From positions 1 to 24,723 of IMG/VR virus record IMGVR_UViG_3300010354_000612: a stretch of 24,723 nucleotides of DNA. One strand, written 5' to 3'. This stretch comes from a virus. The notes under the pieces were generated by a model. The model saw nothing but the letters and a program-made list of their open reading frames with translations, had not been told where the DNA came from and made no database searches. The number at the start of each line of letters is the position of its first letter. Within the stretch, counting starts at the first letter, position 1. Below, one piece after another: positions 22,589 to 24,723 of this stretch. Both the position numbers and the translations under genes were made by a program.

Positions 22589-24723
22589 ATGGCAACTGCT
22601 AAGAAGTTTAATGTGCGTCATGGCCTGAGCGCGGGCACGGGCACGGAGTTAAAGGACGTAATTGATAACCTTGGTAAGGTGATAGATGTCGGGACACTGC
22701 CCGATCTAAAGACAACTGCCAAGACCAACACAGTTGCCGCTATCAACGAGCTCTACGATAGTCTCGGATCTTCTCTTTCGATCAGCGAGACCTTCGAGCC
22801 TATGGGCGTGGCTAGTAGGTCCCATAGTGTCATCTCTTTCGATAATTCAACACGAACTTTTACAATCGCCCCCTCCCCGGGCACAGCATCATTCGCGGTC
22901 TGGACAAAAGCTATTAAGAGGACTTATACCTCTGCCCAGAGCGTGTCCATTGGGGCCTCTCCGGCTACTGGTCTGTACTACATATACTTCGATCCCAGCG
23001 GGGTTCTAAGCTACAGGACAACGTACTTCGATTGGGAAAATGACGCCATGGTGGCGTACGTGTATTGGAACGCCGCCACCAACACCGCCCCGTTTGTGGC
23101 CGATGAGCGCCATGGGATTGCCATGGACTGGGCTACCCATGAATATCTCCATCGTACCCGTGGTGCAGTAATTGCAGAGGGATTTTCAATTAGTAACTAT
23201 ACCACTACAGGTGATGGATCAGCGGATTCTGATGTAACAATAGATATAGGTAATGGTACATTTTTTGACGAAGATTTAGAAGTTAATATTACTCATAATG
23301 CAACTCCCGCCATAGGCGAATTTAATCAAATATTGATAGGGGACGCCGAAATTCCCATTTTTTATCAAAACGGAGTTTTAGGATCTTGGACAAGAGATAA
23401 CGCAACAATATTTCCAGTAAAATACTCAGCTGGAGGTAGAATACAATATAATCAGCTATCAGGTGGAAATTGGACAACAACTGAGATCTCAAATAATAAA
23501 TATGGAGTAGTTTTTATCATAGCAACTAACGAGATAAGAGCACCTATTATTGGGATTTTAGGGCAAAATCAATTTACAAATCTAAGTGATGCCAAAGATA
23601 TAGATTTTTCTTCACTTGCCCTTCCTGGATTTCCTATTGTTGAGTTTAGACCATTATATCGACTTACATACCAAACTTCAGACTCTTATACAAATTCTAC
23701 TAAATCAAGACTAGTAGATGTTACTGATATTAGATCTCTTTCACCTTCTCCTGCGGGGACTCCTATTAATGACCATGGAACATTAATTGGTCTGGCAGAT
23801 GATGACCATACTCAGTATGTTCATACTTCTCTTAATAGAACAATCAGTGCATCTCATACAATCACTGGAAACACCAAATTTCTTGGCGGGATAAAGGATT
23901 CAAATAGTAACTTAGGCATATCGGGACAAAATCTCGTTTCTACGGGGGCCGGAATAGAATGGAAGTTTCCAACTCCTACAACCAATGTTATTTACGTATC
24001 TAAAGACGGAAATGACTCTAATGATGGTGGAAGCCTTCAAAATTCTAAACTAACAATTAAATCTGCTCTTTCTTCCGCATCAGCTGGTACAGTAATTAAA
24101 GTATCTGCTGGGACTTATTCTGAAGATAATCCGCTCATTGTTCCCCCACAAGTGTCAATAGTTGGAGATTCACTGAGAGAAGTTACAGTAACTCCACAAA
24201 ATAATGGCGATTTATTCTATGTGAGTAATGGAGATTATATTTCCGACATGTCATTTACTGGCGCGAGCAATACTGGAGCTATCTTCTCATTCAATCCTTC
24301 CGACCCACCATACATCTCTCAGTCTCCATACATCCAAAACTGCACGAATTTTGTTCCAGGTAGTCAAGGACTAAGAATTGATGGGGATCATTGTATCGGC
24401 CCATTTAAGTCAATGGTTGTTGATTCATATACACAATATAACCAAGGTGGTATTGGAGCTCAGATCAAAAATGAAGCTTACGCTCAGTTAGTATCGATGT
24501 TTACTATTTGTTGTGATACAGCGATTAAATGTGAAAGCGGAGGCGGATGCGATTTAACCAACTCTAACTCTTCTTTTGGTAATTATGGTCTTGTTTCAAA
24601 TGGTCTGAGTGCCCTTAAATACACTGGGGATGTTGTATCGTCTACGATTGCTGATACTAATACTGTAAGAATAGATATTTCTTCTTCTCAATTAAATGTA
24701 TCTTCAGCTTCTTACAATGAGAC
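22589..24723 (+). CDS. Large tail fibre protein, 3' end outside window (partial)
   Basis: An ATG at 22589 opens a frame with no stop through the right edge (over 711 codons). N-terminal residues about 1-65 contain TLPDLKTTAKTNTVAAINELYDSL, a common phage-fibre segment. Residues about 65-190 form a beta domain (FDNSTRTFTIAPSPG, THEYLHRTRGA). Residues 335-375 carry ALPGFPIVEFRPLYRL; about 393-410 HGTLIGLADDDHTQYVH, a known fibre motif; and from about 466 IYVSKDGNDSNDGG, VIKVSAGTYSEDNPL and SIVGDSLREVTV, the start of a right-handed beta-helix (pectate-lyase-like) seen in T4-like cyanophage fibres. Composition changes sharply near 23165 (residue about 192): 38 of 60 G/C at 23041-23100 against 19 of 60 at 23221-23280, with A/T-ending codons after it. 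This suggests a distal part acquired from an AT-rich phage. Confidence 0.88.
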   Translation, partial: MATAKKFNVRHGLSAGTGTELKDVIDNLGKVIDVGTLPDLKTTAKTNTVAAINELYDSLGSSLSISETFEPMGVASRSHSVISFDNSTRTFTIAPSPGTASFAVWTKAIKRTYTSAQSVSIGASPATGLYYIYFDPSGVLSYRTTYFDWENDAMVAYVYWNAATNTAPFVADERHGIAMDWATHEYLHRTRGAVIAEGFSISNYTTTGDGSADSDVTIDIGNGTFFDEDLEVNITHNATPAIGEFNQILIGDAEIPIFYQNGVLGSWTRDNATIFPVKYSAGGRIQYNQLSGGNWTTTEISNNKYGVVFIIATNEIRAPIIGILGQNQFTNLSDAKDIDFSSLALPGFPIVEFRPLYRLTYQTSDSYTNSTKSRLVDVTDIRSLSPSPAGTPINDHGTLIGLADDDHTQYVHTSLNRTISASHTITGNTKFLGGIKDSNSNLGISGQNLVSTGAGIEWKFPTPTTNVIYVSKDGNDSNDGGSLQNSKLTIKSALSSASAGTVIKVSAGTYSEDNPLIVPPQVSIVGDSLREVTVTPQNNGDLFYVSNGDYISDMSFTGASNTGAIFSFNPSDPPYISQSPYIQNCTNFVPGSQGLRIDGDHCIGPFKSMVVDSYTQYNQGGIGAQIKNEAYAQLVSMFTICCDTAIKCESGGGCDLTNSNSSFGNYGLVSNGLSALKYTGDVVSSTIADTNTVRIDISSSQLNVSSASYNE

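Noticed and set aside
1-24723. tRNA genes, CRISPR arrays, insertion sequences and integrase/attachment sites
   Set aside because: None seen: no cloverleaf-like segments, regularly spaced repeats, transposase motifs or recombinase genes, and gaps between genes are all under about 70 nt.

Overview
This window is part of the virion-structure region of a tailed bacteriophage with a contractile tail (myovirus morphology). The strongest evidence is a tail sheath gene, a tail tube gene, a Mu gp29-like (DUF935) portal, a Mu gpI-like prohead protease fused to a scaffold, a major capsid protein with a decoration protein just upstream, and a run of tail-fibre-type genes. Several fibre proteins carry sequence styles known from aquatic phages, especially marine T4-like cyanophages: a GELAIN-type N-terminus, a YRSAK...QVSEMLIVH-type C-terminus, and an IYVSKDGNDSNDGG right-handed beta-helix start. 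I therefore suspect an aquatic, possibly cyanobacterial, host, but nothing here proves the host. No integrase, terminase, polymerase, tRNA gene or CRISPR array is visible.

Layout. From 7281 leftward on the minus strand: three small overlapping genes (the first resembling a tail assembly chaperone), tail sheath, protease/scaffold, decoration protein and major capsid protein, ending in a UUCG-loop terminator at the left edge. From 7353 rightward on the plus strand: a cassette of three small unknown genes, a dCMP deaminase and another unknown gene, running tail-to-tail into the next minus-strand block. From 14526 leftward on the minus strand: a 1288-residue unknown protein, a leucine-rich-repeat protein and a coiled-coil/beta-domain protein. 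From 14592 rightward on the plus strand: a Rossmann-like (possibly LOG/SLOG-related) protein, an unknown protein starting with TTG, a small protein, portal, tail tube, a protein with two binding-module-like repeats, two fibre-type proteins, and a long fibre gene that runs off the right edge.

Regulation. The heptamer GTTTAAA occurs exactly seven times on the two strands (by eye), and every copy lies 23-35 nt upstream of a start codon in the right orientation. Three near-matches do the same at 34-44 nt. Both divergent boundaries (7306-7352 and 14527-14591) carry two copies as an inverted repeat with a 5-6 nt spacer. One copy lies inside the protease gene, 24 nt before an in-frame ATG, where it could make a separate scaffold protein. 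I read this as a phage promoter class, probably late; this is the most notable unexplained signal in the window.

How the genes fit together. Portal, protease, scaffold, decoration and capsid proteins build the head. Sheath, tube and the chaperone candidate build the contractile tail. The proteins from 18637 onward are likely adsorption or baseplate parts. The 8942-14526 block is probably virion-associated but is unassigned. Head and tail genes that normally sit together (portal with protease/capsid, tube with sheath) are split here between opposite strands and separated by about 12 kb.
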